From: Diphasiastrum complanatum
Lineage: Eukaryota > Streptophyta > Lycopodiopsida > Lycopodiales > Lycopodiaceae
DNA: 64,000 bases
Assembly: GCA_029204225.1 (NCBI GenBank)
Contig: CM055092.1
Location: 40,886,016 to 40,950,015, forward strand
Reading direction: 5' to 3'
Both the position numbers and the translations under genes were made by a program. Below, in pieces: positions 11,036 to 22,691 of this stretch; position 1 is the stretch's first letter, and each line of letters opens with the position of its first letter. The notes below the pieces were generated by a model. That model had not been told where the DNA came from. It ran no database searches and was given only the letters and a program-made list of their open reading frames with translations.

Positions 11036-11429
11036 TCAATATGTCTCATTCTTTCCTTTTGCTCTTGTAGTACCTTGCTAGGAATGGATGTGACAATCTA
11101 CCTCTGAAATCCTAACACATGCGATCTTTTGGTTTTGATCCAGCCCCGGTTCTCATTTGAAAGACAAGTTTTTTGCTTTTGGTAACCTTGGTCGAACTAT
11201 TACATCACCTCAAGTATTGTCATCTTTGAGAGCTATAAAATGCATTCATATGATGGAAGGTCGAATGAATATGTTCATTTTTCAAGTGCACATTATTTTA
11301 GGGCTCACCAAGAACTGGGCATCTTGAATCATTGAGATTAGTGTCTCCGAGAGACTTCAATCCCTTTTTTCATCACTGGTATCTAACTTTATCCATACTT
11401 GCAACAACCTGCTTGGTGTGCTGATAAAG

Positions 11430-11825
11430 TCGGTCGTTTACTTTTTGGCATTTTCGAGGCTTGTCATGCATGTTGTCTATTCCATCCAGTGCTGCACGTC
11501 GAGACGAGCCTGCATCAATAAATTGGGCTCCAAGCAATTCAATATACACAGAAAAATGCACATGCACACTCATACACACATGCACACACCATCGGCCACA
11601 TAAATCATACATGCATACACACACGCACATTTCACACACACACACCCACCATTGACCACATAAATCACACACACCATCAAGCACAAATCATACACACAAA
11701 TCTGCATACACAGATAACACATGCACTCACGTACATACACACACATACATCGGCCACTCGTCAACGACCATCGGCCACCCATCAACGATCATTGGCCACC
11801 TGTCAATGACCATCGGCCACCCGTC
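11430..11825. repeat. 360-bp-family fragment plus AC-rich/CGGCCA block
   Basis: 11430-11560 contains TTTACTTTTTGGCATTTTCG, CCATCCAGTGCTGCACGTC and TTGGGCTCCAA of the 360-bp family. It then passes into an AC-rich block and four CAACGACCATCGGCCACCC-like tandem copies (about 11745-11830). Confidence 0.7.
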
Positions 11826-12096
11826 AACGACCATCGGTCCTAAAGATCAAACCCCAAATACCCCAACTGTAGAAGGAGTTGAGATATGGGGAGATTTGTT
11901 TCAAGCAAACGTTACCCTCCCATTTGGAGTACTCTAGAAGTACATCGAAAAATGTTGAAAAGAGTTGTGATCCATTGAAGATAACATCACGTCGCCAGAC
12001 CTCCTTGAGGTGCCCCTGCATCTCACTAAACCGCAAGTGACAAGGGAAATATATGCATTCTTGCAACTTGCGGATGTTCCCACGTTGTCCTGGCAA
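11824..12096 (-). CDS. Unrecognised 90-residue open frame
   Basis: The minus-strand frame has an ordinary amino-acid composition and no low complexity. It contains FPCHLRFSEMQGHLKEVWRR and a Trp/Tyr-rich end. I recognise no family. It lies next to a gypsy protease remnant of the opposite strand and may be an exon or transposon fragment. Coding status is uncertain. Confidence 0.25.
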   Translation of the reverse strand: MPGQRGNIRKLQECIYFPCHLRFSEMQGHLKEVWRRDVIFNGSQLFSTFFDVLLEYSKWEGNVCLKQISPYLNSFYSWGIWGLIFRTDGR

Positions 12097-12101
12097 TATT
12101 A

Positions 12102-12363
12102 GATGGAGGTCAACATCATATTAACATCCCTGATGAAGGAGTAGGGTATTCAAGATTTCATGAAATGGCCGAACTATCAACTTCGAATGGCAAATCAAAG
12201 TGTGGTAAAACCACTAAGCCTAATACCAAACATAAGGCTATAACTAGGAGGTTTGAGCTTCATGCTAGATTTGGTTGTGCTAGATATCTAGATCTCTAGC
12301 AACACCTATTCCTATGAATTGCTCCTAGGTAGGCCATGGCTTTATAACGAGCGAGTAGTGCAC
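12102..12363 (+). pseudogene. Ty3/gypsy protease fragment (target of Gypsy-1 insertion)
   Basis: The plus-strand reading with several stops gives FMKWPNYQLRMANQSVVKP, then LGGLSFMLDLVVLDI, and finishes YSYELLLGRPWLYNERVVH. The LLGRPWL motif is the C-terminal hallmark of plant gypsy aspartic proteases. The sequence breaks exactly where the Gypsy-1 LTR begins, so Gypsy-1 landed in an older gypsy element of the opposite orientation. Confidence 0.8.
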
Positions 12364-13470
12364 TATTCACAGATTTACTGAATCGGTGAACACGTTTTTT
12401 CTTTCGTTTTTTTATCTCTTTCCTTTTCTTGGATTACTTACTTCTGTTGTTACAGTTCTTTGTGGTTCTATTTCTTATTAAAACTGTTACAGAGCAGAAG
12501 CGTTACTCAGGTTTCATTACATATTCTCAGCCTGTCACTGGGTAACTCAAATCCGATACTCAGCTACATGCAAGAAACCAACCATATAACCATCTACAGC
12601 TCAAGAGGATCAACGTTCAGCATAGAGAGCGATCCTACTACTAACTACTAAATCAGAAAACAATCAAGAACTAGATTAGCTACTGAAAACAAGATTTAAA
12701 AAACAAGAAACAAGATACCTAGCAGCATTTTAACAATCTAAGAATCAAGAAACACTCGTCACTTGATGCTTAGATTACTCAAGAACAATCAGGAACTGGC
12801 TGTAAGGGAGTATGCAAGATCTATGCCACAAACCAGCCTATCTAGTTTACTTGAATGCTGATTACTAAAAGATTCCACAAGCAAGAACTGAATGCTAATC
12901 CACAACTAAACAAGAAACAAGAAACAAGAACCTAGTTAATCCACAATGCAAAGGAATCAAGCATGCTCATAGAAATATCACTCAACATCATTGCCATGAA
13001 CAAGGAGCTAAGTTATCATTAAGAACTCGTGAAGAATCCTCTTTATTTGCTCAAGAGAACTTGACAATATAATCAAAGCTCCCTCACAAGAGAGGGGGGC
13101 CCTTAAATAAGCAAGAAGGCTGCCCATGTGGAGCCCATGTGACAATTCCACTAAATTAGAAATACATGTGGAATTTGCCCTTCCACTAAAGGTCACCATC
13201 AAAAGGTGGCTCACTCTAACTAATTTAAGGGGGGTCTACCTTTATTTACAATGCCTAGAAAACATTACTAGCTCCTACATGGTCATTCCTTCTTTGGGAT
13301 ACACCATGTAGGCTCACATAGTTACTCATTGTCTTCCTAGCTAGTATTTCCTTGACTCTCATGCTCGACTCTTAGCTTCTTCTGCTCTCCTCCTTCTGAG
13401 ACCTCCTCAGTCATGGGTGAGAGATAACTTGTGTCTTCAGCTTGGCTCGGCACTACAGAATCGGCTAACA
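12364..13470 (-). repeat. Gypsy-1 3' LTR (about 1,107 bp)
   Basis: Read on the minus strand, the LTR starts TGTTAGCCGATTCTGTAGTG directly after the purine-rich ATTAGGGGTGGATAA (PPT). It ends in GTGAATA, where the other copy has the canonical GTGAACA. Bases 12364-12803 match the second LTR (22692-23131) closely; the remaining 667 bp have no counterpart there. No gene lies inside; the small frames are spurious. Confidence 0.85.
13101..13110 (-). promoter_or_regulatory. Probable TATA box of Gypsy-1 LTR
   Basis: The minus-strand TTATTTAAGG lies within the LTR upstream of the segment retained in both copies, the expected place for the U3 promoter. This is inferred from motif and position only. 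Confidence 0.5.
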
Positions 13471-13726
13471 TTATCCACCCCTAATCTATTGCAGGACTCA
13501 CTGCAACACCGGTGATGTCTTTCGCTTGGCACTTGGAAAAACGTGGATTTTTGTTCGCTTCCGTAAAACCAGCTGCTTATTACCCGCAAAATTTATTCAT
13601 CAAAATTGGAAGTCTCTCAATTGGTCGCTACTCAGCCCTCTTGAGCACTTCTTGTGAATCATGTTCGCCTCGTCGTCGCGCCGTCTGTTTGCGCTCGCTC
13701 ATCTTCCAGCCCAGGGCTTCAAAAAC

Positions 13727-14677
13727 TTAGAAGCGGAGCTTACTTTCAAAATTAAGGGGCCTCATATATTCTCTTATCTTTTCGATAAAGCCCATCTCCT
13801 GCCAGTCTTCCACCATGGTCACATAGTGTGACAACATGAAGGCCACTCTGTAGTATAGCCTGGCCATCATCTCATGGTCTTCTTCTGACTGGAGGGCCAT
13901 ATTTGGGTTGATCCTAATTAGATCCAAGCCTCGATCCCAGAAACACTCTTGCTGCATTAGAAAGGCCATGGATCTGCAATATTCAGCACTTTTTTGCACG
14001 CAGAGATCGGCACTTGACTTGTATTTATGCCCGAAGTCTAGTAACTATAGCTTCAGATCATCCGAAGAGGTTCTCTCTATAATTCCCAAAATGACTGGCC
14101 AGTTTACTAACTCCACTCGAGGCTTTTCCACCGGCCATGGGTTTCTACGTTTGAGTGGCATGTAGAAGGGATCCATTCGCTTCCATGCCGGTGCTTTCAA
14201 ATACTCCTGAAGTCGCATGTTATCCTTCAAGACTTTACTCCGCCATTCTAGCTGCGGTTGTAGCGTGGCAATGATCTCGGTCCTGGTGGAATAATGACTT
14301 TGATCAATGTCTTCTTTGCCTCCCCTCATGTTGGGAGGGTATTTCTTCTCAAACTTCTCTGACTCTCTCGTGTCAGCTAGTTTGCCTTTGGGCATGGTAG
14401 GAGAAGTTGTCCTATGCAATTGGGATGGCCTTGCCAGATAATCGTCTAGAACCTTGGTGCCCGTATCTTTCTCTTTTGCTCGCTCGCTTGTCGATGGCTC
14501 ATTTGCACCCGTGTCTGGTCTGGATGAGAACCTTCTCATTTCTGGTTGGTCTGCCAAGAAGTCATCATCATCCCCCATGTCCGTGTTAGTTTCTGGAAGG
14601 TCAGGGATGGAATGATCTGGGGAGAGGGGTGCGGGGGTGAACAGTTTAGGAGGAGGTGGAATCAACAAGTTATACAT
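13727..14677 (-). pseudogene. Gypsy-1 ORF3, C-terminal part
   Basis: The minus-strand frames 14677-14045 and 13999-13727 lie downstream of pol. The first has an acidic/Ser-Pro linker and then DPFYMPLKRRNPWP and VELVNWPVI. The second continues with a Cys/Met/Arg-rich helix region. The DPFY-x-P-x-x-RR motif followed by W-P-(V/I)-I matches the equivalent region of Gypsy-2 ORF3 (DPYYVPMPRRQKW and SNWPII). The function is unknown. The position corresponds to where env-like third ORFs sit in some plant gypsy elements, but no signal peptide or membrane segment is seen. Confidence 0.7.
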
Positions 14678-15249
14678 AGCACTGGGGAGTGGAGTTGTTG
14701 GAGGAACTCGTCCCGTCGGGCTTTGTAAGTGTCAGTTGGACCTTTTGATGGGCCCATTATTTGGCTAGGAGACGATGAAGAAAGAGGAGATGGAAGAATT
14801 GGGTAAGTTGGAATGAATGTTTCAGAAAAATTAAATGCGAAGTAAGAGGAAGGGTTAAAGGTGGGAAGGGATCGAGGAAAGCTCATGGAAATATCACCGG
14901 CTCTCTGGCCACCTGATCTTGAATTTGAGTTTTGAAGTGGAGGGGGCTTCGGTTGAGATGGGAAGTGGAGGACTTTGAGGGGGCTCCGGTTGAGATGGGA
15001 AGTGGAGGACTTCGGTTGAGTTTGGAAGGAGGAGGCTCCGGTTGAGATGGGAAATGTCGGTGCGGAATGGTTTAGAAAGTGTGTGGGGAGTGATGTATGA
15101 AAGGGTTTGGAAAGTGAGATATGTGGAAGATGGTTGTGTTGGATAGAGCAGTGTGGGTGGTAAACGAAAGATGATGATGTAAAGGAGGGTGAACAGAGTG
15201 AGGTCGAGTTAAGAAAGATAGGGAGTGGAATAGGAGCAAGTGGAGGCAT
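14662..15249 (-). pseudogene. Gypsy-1 ORF3, Pro/Ser-rich N-terminal part
   Basis: A 195-codon frame, very rich in Pro, Ser, Phe and His, overlaps the start of the next frame by a few bases. A frameshift probably separates the two halves of ORF3. The segment 14930-15060 already carries copies of the element's 24-bp motif (GGCTCCGGTTGAGATGGG), so part of the frame is made of repeat. Upstream, 15250-15690 holds only short frames. Confidence 0.5.
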
Positions 15250-15689
15250 TTGACAATGGTTGTAATGTTATGGATGTGGATCTGTGAGGAATGAAGTTGG
15301 TTGAAGGTATATGGTTTGTGATAGTGATTTTAGGATGTTCAATAGTGTGACGGGAGCGTGATGAGTGCTCGTGTGACACTACCCCTCAGCATGCGAAACT
15401 TGAAATATGAGGTATTCTGCGACGTTGGTGTGGAAAGTTTCAGTGATGGCGCTTACAAGGGAGAGGTAACGATGTAGAGATGGTGTGAAGATGATGACTG
15501 AAGGATTGAACAGTCGAGCGCCAGGATCGGTCATGATAGCAAGAAAATCGCCGCAGATCATCGTCAAAAAATGCTTGAGCTTTGCACTTCATTGAGGTGC
15601 GAATGGCTTCGGGGTGAGGGCATTGATTGCCGCCGTTGTTTGGTTGCAAGGGAGATGGGACATGTCGGTTCATGAAATTGAAATATAGG

Positions 15690-16095
15690 TCCTCCGGTCG
15701 AGATTTGACAGAACTGCTTCGGTCGAGATCTAAAGGACTGCTCCGGTCGAGATCTGAAGGACTGCTCCGATCGAGATCTGAAGGAAGGCTTCGGTCGAGA
15801 TTAAAAGGAAGGCTCCGGTCGAGATTTGACATAACTGCTTTGGTCAAGATCTGAAGAACTACTCCGGTCGAGATCTGAAGGACTGTTCCGGTCGAGATCT
15901 GAAGGAAGGCTCCGGTCGAGATCTGACAGAACCGCTTCAGTTGAGATTTGACAGAACTGCTTCGGTCGAGATCTGAAGGACTGTTCCGGTCGAGATCTGA
16001 AGGACTGCTCTGGTCGAGCTCTGAAGGAAGGCTCCGGTCGAGATCTGACATAACTGCTTCGGTCGAGATTTGACAAGAGCACTTCGGTTGAGATT
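15690..16095 (-). repeat. 24-bp motif array in the integrase-ORF3 spacer of Gypsy-1
   Basis: About 16 copies of CCGGTCGAGATCTGAAGGA(CTGCT) occur at a 24-bp spacing with occasional 25-bp units. The 344-codon minus frame across it translates the repeat as SDLDRSSP-type octapeptides. The 25-bp units shift frame between three peptide versions, which argues against selection on protein. The same motif family recurs at 21815-22420 in the 5' leader. Confidence 0.9.
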
Positions 16096-16498
16096 TTGAA
16101 AAAATATCATGATGCATATATGGATCTGTTTGATGCAAGTGAAGAACTCCAAAGAAAATAGGACTGTAGCTCAGAGTAGAAGTTCTTATGAAAGAGGTGT
16201 ATCTCCAGGAATGTTGGTTACCCTGAGATACCAGTGAGACAGAGGTGAGGTGGCCGAAGTGTGAGAATGATTTTCTAAGGTGTAGCCTATCAGTTGTCCA
16301 TCTAGAACATCCATGACCCATGAGTATGAACAGAAGGAGGAAAAAAAAGAAAAATGCATAGAATGTACATAAGTAATGATATGAAGTATAAACAAGAAAC
16401 GAGGTAAACAATAGACATGAAAGACGAGATGTACAAGGAAAGGAATAACATGAAAATAACATTTTTTTTTTCAAGAAAAAAGATCCTAAATTGGGTCA

Positions 16499-17690
16499 AC
16501 AAAGACAATCTTTGTAGTACCGCCGTAGATGACCACCGTTTATGACAGTGTCTAGGAGTGTCCCATCAAGCGTTTGTAACTGGACTGCACCATTAGAGAA
16601 TATTTTGTTAATAACGTATGGCCCCTCACTTCTGAACTTCAATTTGTCGGGGTGCTTTTTTGATGTATAAAGAAGTACCTGGTCATCTAAGTGTAGATCT
16701 TTATTGCACAGGTGACGGTCATGCCAAGCTTTTTGACGTCGTTTGTTAACTAGTTGTGCGTGATAAGATGTTAGTCTTGTCTCGCATAACTGGGCTAACG
16801 TGAAGAGCCTGGTTTTGACTTGTTGTTCTATTGGAGGCTTTTCACAGAGATCTGTTGAAAAAGCTTCTGCAACTCTTAGCGAAGGTACTAAGAATTCTAC
16901 GGGCATTACCGCCTCTTGACCATATACTAAGTGGAAGGGGTAACCCACCCAGTGGCTTTCTTTAGGGTGGTGCGGTAAGCCTAGATAGCTGAGAAAAGTT
17001 TTGTTTTCCAGTCAGAGCGACTTGTTTCAACTATCTTGGTTAAAATTTTACAGATCGTTTTGTTAGCTGATTCAGCCTGGCCATTACACCCAGGATAGTA
17101 CGGTGTACTTTTTTTGTGAACGACAAGGTAATGGCATAGGAGATTATCAACAACAGCATTAAAAAAATGCGTGCCGTGATCACGAACAAGCTCTATGAGA
17201 CAGCCAAAACGGGTAATAATATTTTCGTAAAGAAAACGTGCAACTGTTTTTGCGTTGGTGTCCTTCGTTGCTCGAGCCTCTACCCACTTAGTGGCGTAAT
17301 CTGTGGCTATGAGGATGTACCGAGCTTGGGTATGTTTCGTTGCTGGGCTGATGGGTCCAACAAAGTCAATTCCCCACTTATGGAAGGCGTTGGTGTGAAG
17401 TCTGCTTTGGTATTTTTCTTTGCTTGTTGACAGACATCACGCGCTTTAATGACAGCAAATGTGTCTTTAAACAAAGATGGCCACCACAATCCCGCTCGAA
17501 GGATAATCTTCGCTGTGGCTTTAGCACAAAAGTGGCCACCTCCAATGCCCTCATGAGCTTGAGATATTATCGGTCGTATCTCAAATTCATAAGCACATCG
17601 TCGAATAATGCCGTCAACGCCCCTTTTGTAAAGTTGTCCTGCAATTAATTGAAAGGACGCTGCTTTTATTAAAAATAAATAAATTTCTGT
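16499..17690 (-). pseudogene. Gypsy-1 integrase
   Basis: The minus-strand readings give an H-x3-H part (HEGIGGGHF) and then KARDVCQQAKK, where the first cysteine of the usual C-x2-C is Arg. The DDE core follows with its D in WGIDFVGP, D in RDHGTHF and E in GQAESANK. The C-terminal part runs through HLVYGQEAVMP and KAWHDRHL and ends at 16499. Frameshifts near 17405 and 16950 and a W-to-stop (TAG) near 16985 break it. No chromodomain follows. The protein would insert the cDNA copy into chromosomal DNA. Confidence 0.85.
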
Positions 17691-17759
17691 TGTAGTCAGG
17701 CCTTTTTTCAGTCGGCCTGTTGTGAGGAACTAAGTGATCTCCTCAGCTCATAAGGGTGT

Positions 17760-19450
17760 AGCATCGATCTGAAAAAGGCACGCATCAGATTGATCATCGT
17801 TGACTGGTGCAATTGTTTTTTCAGCACTTGGTAGTTTGGAAAGGTGATCCACCATGAAATGTTGGGTTCCTTTCCGAATGACTACATGGAAATTAAATTT
17901 CTCCAAAATCAGTAGCCATCGAGCTATTCGTCCCGTCTTACAGGACTTATTAACGATATATAGGAGTGCTTGATGGTCTGTGTAGAAAGCAAAGGTCTGG
18001 CCTAATAAATAATGTCATAGTTGTTGTACCGCATAGACCATTGCCAATGCTTCTCTCTCGATAGTTGTATAGTTTACTTCAGCAGACACCAGTTGCCTGC
18101 TTAAGAAACGTATAGGAAAATCTTTGCCATACTCGTCCGGTTGTGCAAGGAGACCTCTAATGGCATATTTACTTGCATCAGTATGCACATGGAATTCTTT
18201 CGTGTAATCCGGCGAGCGGAGTATGGGAGCCGTCGTGAGGGCTGTTTTCAACTCCTCAAAGGCCTTAATTCGTTCTTCAATCCAGTGCAGATCTCCACAA
18301 CTAAATAAACGAGGCGTGCCTTGCCGGCATAGTCGATTATAAATATGCGATAATAGTTGGTATGACCGAGGAAGACATATACTTCCTTCACTGTTGCAGG
18401 TAGGGGCATGTCCACGATAACCTTGATTTTTGACGGGTCGGTAGAAATACCGTCCTTTGATATTATATGTCCGAGTACAACCCTGTGGGTGACCCATATT
18501 TGGCATTTATCAGGGTTTAGTGAGATGCCGAACCTACGACAGCGAATGAGGATTTTCTCCAAGGCGTCGAGGTGCATAGCCACGGAAGAATGTGCACCTA
18601 GATCGTCGAGATAAATCTCCATGACCCGATGTAACAGATCTTGAAAGGCCATTTGCATGACCCGTTGGAAAGTTGAGGGGGTGTTACATAAGCCAAAAGG
18701 CATAATGTTATAAGCGTAAACGCCGCTCTCTGTGGCAAAAGCCGTTTTATGTTTATCCTCAGGGGCTATTTGAACAAGGAAATAACCGCTGAATCCATCC
18801 AAGAAGCTGAAAGCTTCAGCTCCTGCCATTTCCTCATATATTTGGGTCGTTAAGGGCAAGGGAAAATGGTCTTTCTTCGTAACCGCATTAGGTTCTTGAG
18901 GTCAACACAGATACAAAGCTTGCCGTTTTTCTTGGGTACAACCACAATGGGTGATACCCAATCAGTATGTTGGACTTCATAAATGAAGCCAACATCCAGC
19001 AATTTCTTAATATCCTCATCGATCCTCTCACGATAGACTGGGTTACTACGGTAAGGTTTAGCCCTAACAGGCTTAGCATTGTCTTCTAGAGGAATCCGAT
19101 GTACTACTATTTCAGGGAGGATTCCTTTCATTTCGGTATAATTCCATGCAAATACATCCCTGTATTTGCATAATAAAGTTTCTAGATCAAACAGTTGGGT
19201 TGATGACAGATGTGCACCAACATGAACTATGTGATCTATGTCCTCGTCAGGATCTTTAAGGTTTAGTGGAATTGTCTTAGCGGGTCCTTCAAAGGAATTG
19301 GAACTTGGTGTAGGTTCTTGATGTGGCTATGGTAACTAGATAACAACGTCATCCAGTGTAAAGTCTTTGAACTTCTGTGGAAGATCGAAAGGTGGGTCCA
19401 CAAAATGTTCTGGGACTTTAGGAATCATATGAGTTGATTCTTTACCAGAT
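17760..19450 (-). pseudogene. Gypsy-1 reverse transcriptase and RNase H
   Basis: The spacer ends with KFKDFTLDDVVI, shared with Gypsy-2. The RT follows: VSPIVVVPKKNGKLCICVD, FLDGFSGYFLVQIAPEDKH, the IMPFGLCNTPSTFQRVM region and the catalytic YLDD in MEIYLDDL. RNase H shows HTDASKYAIRGLLAQ and TIEREALAMVYAVQQL with its D and E, then FYTDHQALLYIVN. Frameshifts near 18860 and 18300 separate the parts. These enzymes copy element RNA into cDNA in a cytoplasmic particle. Confidence 0.88.
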
Positions 19451-19622
19451 TTGGAAGCTTTGTCAAACTGTTTGTTGTCTATCCCCTCTGACAAGGGCTT
19501 GATTGGCTATTTAAGCTTGGCACGCATCTGTTTTTGACGCTCGATTGATTTTGTATCAATAATTTTATTTTTTTGTAACCGCGATTTTTGTGGTTTTTAA
19601 ATAGGTGGTGTTGTGGCCTCAC

Positions 19623-20589
19623 TTACCATATTGGCGTCGATTGTATCCCAGACTTCATCGAGATACACGTCCCGAGTATATGCTTTGGATTTGGGCCTAT
19701 ATGCTTGTGTGTTTGTACTTTGGATGTTAGTTGGATATGAGCCAACGGTCCTGGTGACTTGATCTCTTTAGGAATGACTTTGGATGGATAATGTTGAGCA
19801 TCTAGATAGAGGAGTACATGATCATCTGTCATTTCGACATCATCCATGGAAAGAATACCTTCTTCCGAAACATGGGTAGTAGGGACACTAGGTTCTCCTG
19901 GGCACCAAGCCATAGGAATGGGGTCTATCATCATAAGCGGGATGATGGGTGTGTCAATGTTTGTAGAAGATGGGAGAATATTCACATCTTCTGCAGCCGT
20001 TTCGATACGACATCGATTGGAATCCGCACAATCCACGGTGGCTAGTGCATGACCCCAATTGATTATGTCCGTGGTTCGTGTATAGTGGCCTTTTTGGTTG
20101 GATCGGGACACTATCTGATTCGTCATATGTTGTAGAAGACCAATCATTGTATACCTTGGCGGGCTTGACATGGCCATTTGAGTCAACAGTGACTCGTTTA
20201 TCGTGGTTGCCAAAGGTAATTTTGCTGTTCTTTCAGTCTTGGACAACACCTGCCATCTGGAGCCAGGGTGTACCAAGAAGGAGTTTATACGTATTGGCAT
20301 CTTCTGGCAGGTCTAAGATGACACAATCGATGATAAACTTGACACCTGCTATTCGAACTTTTATATTTGATAAATGACCAGCAGGGTCAGTAACTCATTG
20401 ATCAGCCATACGAAATTTATAACGTGGTTGATCGAGGGTATTGAAGTCCCATGACTTTGCCAATGACAAAGCCATTATATTAATGCCTGATCCGCTATCG
20501 AGGATAGCAGATACTGCGGAATAATCTTTATAGGACAAAGGTAGTGTGATGCTATGCCCCTTAGCAACACCTATATTCATCAGATTCAT
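19623..20589 (-). pseudogene. Gypsy-1 protease and protease-RT spacer
   Basis: The frame at 20589-20395 has the aspartic protease motif ILDSGSGINIM. After a stop, the 225-codon frame 20300-19623 carries the later protease (FLVHPGSRWQVL, a degraded LLG-RPW region) and a spacer with NWGHALATVDC. The spacer motif N-W-x-x-A-L-A-T-(V/I)-D-C also occurs in Gypsy-2 and is a useful clade marker. The protease would process the gag-pol polyprotein. Confidence 0.75.
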
Positions 20590-21320
20590 AGGAATATGAG
20601 GAATTTCAGAAATCTCTTCTGGTTTTCGCTATTCATCAAGGATAGGAGACAACTGAAAACTACGATGGATATAGCGTTGAAGTCCGGTGAAGGATTTGAT
20701 CGCATTATGGAACGACATGGTGAGTTGAGCTTGCAGGAGGTCAGAAAATACTTCAAGTCCCTGTAGGGATTGCTCTTTTCCGGGGATATGAGCTGATAAT
20801 GGAGTTTTCGTATGTTCTTCCTCTCGCAAAAATTCATTTCAAAATTCGTTGTATTGCCTTTGTTTCACCTTTGGGTTTGGGTAATCTTTTGGTAATGTGG
20901 AGGCCGTCAAATGGCTTCCATGTGGGTCAACTGATTTTCCATGGTTTTGCTGGTGTTCTTGATGTTGGCGTTGTGCTCTAGTAAGAACTCTAATAGGTTC
21001 GGATGTGATATGACGTGCTGGAAGGATCATGTTAGGTTGTTTAGGACAGTCTTTGAAGCTGTGTTTGCGAACATAGTCGGAACATTCCACATGGTATTGG
21101 TTTTTAACTTTACAATCATCCATGAAATGTCCTGTTTCGCCACAGATTAAGCAGCGGTTGCTCATTGGTCCAGTGGCGATAGCGTAACCATCTTGGATGG
21201 CTAGTTGTGTTGGGTTTTCTGGTGGTGTGAATACTCAACTTGTTTGCATGAACATAAGTTGTCGGTTTGATACTGGTGATGGCTAGATGATGGAATTGAT
21301 GTATCATGATGACCAATCCT
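20590..21320 (-). pseudogene. Gypsy-1 gag, nucleocapsid remnant
   Basis: The frame 21165-20839 starts at a zinc knuckle, CLICGETGHFMDDC (C-x2-C-x4-H-x4-C). A second, variant knuckle follows: CSDYVRKHSFKDC, with Tyr where the second Cys is expected. The frames at 20837-20586 continue toward the protease. No capsid domain is found upstream; the space is taken by repeats. A nucleocapsid would bind element RNA. Confidence 0.75.
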
Positions 21321-21814
21321 CAAAATAAGCCCATGCACTCTGGTTATGGTGGATACAGTTGTGGGAATGTGGTGGTTGTGGTGTGTGGTTGTCGATTGAG
21401 GTTTATTGCGGTCTGATTGCGGTCTATTGTGGGCTATGACGGTTGTGATGGCAGTCGTTGAAGGTCGTAGGAGTCGTAGGCCATAATATGGCGGTGGATG
21501 GCGGTAAAGGACTGTTGTGGCTGTCTATGGTGATCGATTGGGCTGGACAGTCAATGGCAGTTTGTTGCGGTCGATGAAGGTCGTATGCAAGCTGGAGGTG
21601 ATGACGGAGTCGTAGGCCATAATATTGCGGATGTGGCGGTCTGTGACGGTGGGGTGTATTCATAGGTGGACGTAAGATGGCGGTTGTGGCGGTTTGTGAC
21701 GGTGGGGACGAATGGTCATTTGTGGGTAGTCGATGGTGATGAAGGATTCGTAGTCCGTAATATTGCGGTCTGTGACGATTAAGCACGAATGGTCATTGGT
21801 CAAAATTTGAGGAA

Positions 21815-22420
21815 AGTTCTGGCTCCGGTTGAAATTTGACGAGGGTCGGGCTCTGGTTGAGATTTGAGAGTAGTGCTCCGGTTGAGATCTGATGGAACAC
21901 GTCAGTTGAGATGCGAGCAAGTGCTCCAGTTGAGATCTGAGCAGAGTTCTCCGGTTGAGATCTGATGGAACACGTCGGTTGAGATGCGAGCAAGTGCTCC
22001 AGTTGAAATCTGAGCAGAGTGCTCCGATCAAGATCTGAGGAGAGTTCTTCGGTCGAGATTTGAGTGAACACTCCAGTTGAGACGTGAGCGAAATGCTCCG
22101 GTTGAGAACTGAGTGGAGTGCTCCAAGTGAGATGTGATGGGAGTGCTCCGGTCGAGTTTTGACTGAACACTCCAGTTGAGATGTGAGCGAAATGCTCCGG
22201 TTGAGATGTGATAGGAGTGCTCCGGTTGAGATGTGATGGGAGTGCTCCAGTTGGGATGTGATGGGAGTGCTCTGGTTGAGTTTTGACTGAACACTCTGGT
22301 TGAGATTAGGACTGAAGGGTCCGGTTGAGATGTGAAGGTTTCTTTCGGTCGAGATGTCAAAGAGATGTTCATTCAAAATTTGTAGTTATTACTCCGGTCG
22401 AGATTTGAACGATGAGCGGT
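21815..22420 (-). repeat. 24-25 bp motif array in the 5' leader of Gypsy-1
   Basis: About 24 imperfect copies of GGTTGAGATGTGATGGGAG(TGCTCC) are present. The core CTCCGGT(C/T)GAGAT is the same as in the 15690-16095 array. Frames of 238, 125 and 114 codons in different registers all translate the repeat. Between it and gag (21330-21800) lie CGGTTGTGGCGG-type short repeats with no gene. Confidence 0.9.
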
Positions 22421-22680
22421 TGTTGAGGTGTAACTCAGGACATGTTAGGATTGTGAAGTTGTGGTTGGGTTGAGAGGTATGAGGTAGTGGTCCGGTCCAG
22501 ACTTGAGTCGTGGAGCTCGGCTTGGTGAGGATCGTGAGACTCCAATTGAGAAACGAGTAGGACTTCGGTTAAGACTGAAGTGATGAGCTCGACAATGGAC
22601 GTGTAGGAGCTCTTAGGGCGATTGTGTCGCAACACAGGAGATTGAGATATGGCTTGGTTGAGCATGTGTGTAGCTATGGA

Positions 22681-22689
22681 ACGGCACCA
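22681..22689 (-). other. Gypsy-1 primer-binding site
   Basis: On the minus strand, TGGTGCCGTTCC begins two bases after the LTR end GTGAACA. It resembles the tRNA-Asp-type site TGGCGCCGTTGCC seen intact in Gypsy-2, with one clear substitution in the first nine bases. Confidence 0.75.
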
Positions 22690-22691
22690 AA

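Noticed and set aside
15440-16474. 344-codon minus-strand frame with a hydrophobic start resembling a signal peptide
   Set aside because: The bulk is the 24-bp motif array; overlapping registers encode alternative repeats. The hydrophobic start is AT-rich spacer.
21660-22376. 238-codon minus-strand frame in the Gypsy-1 leader
   Set aside because: It is a translation of the leader motif array in a drifting register.
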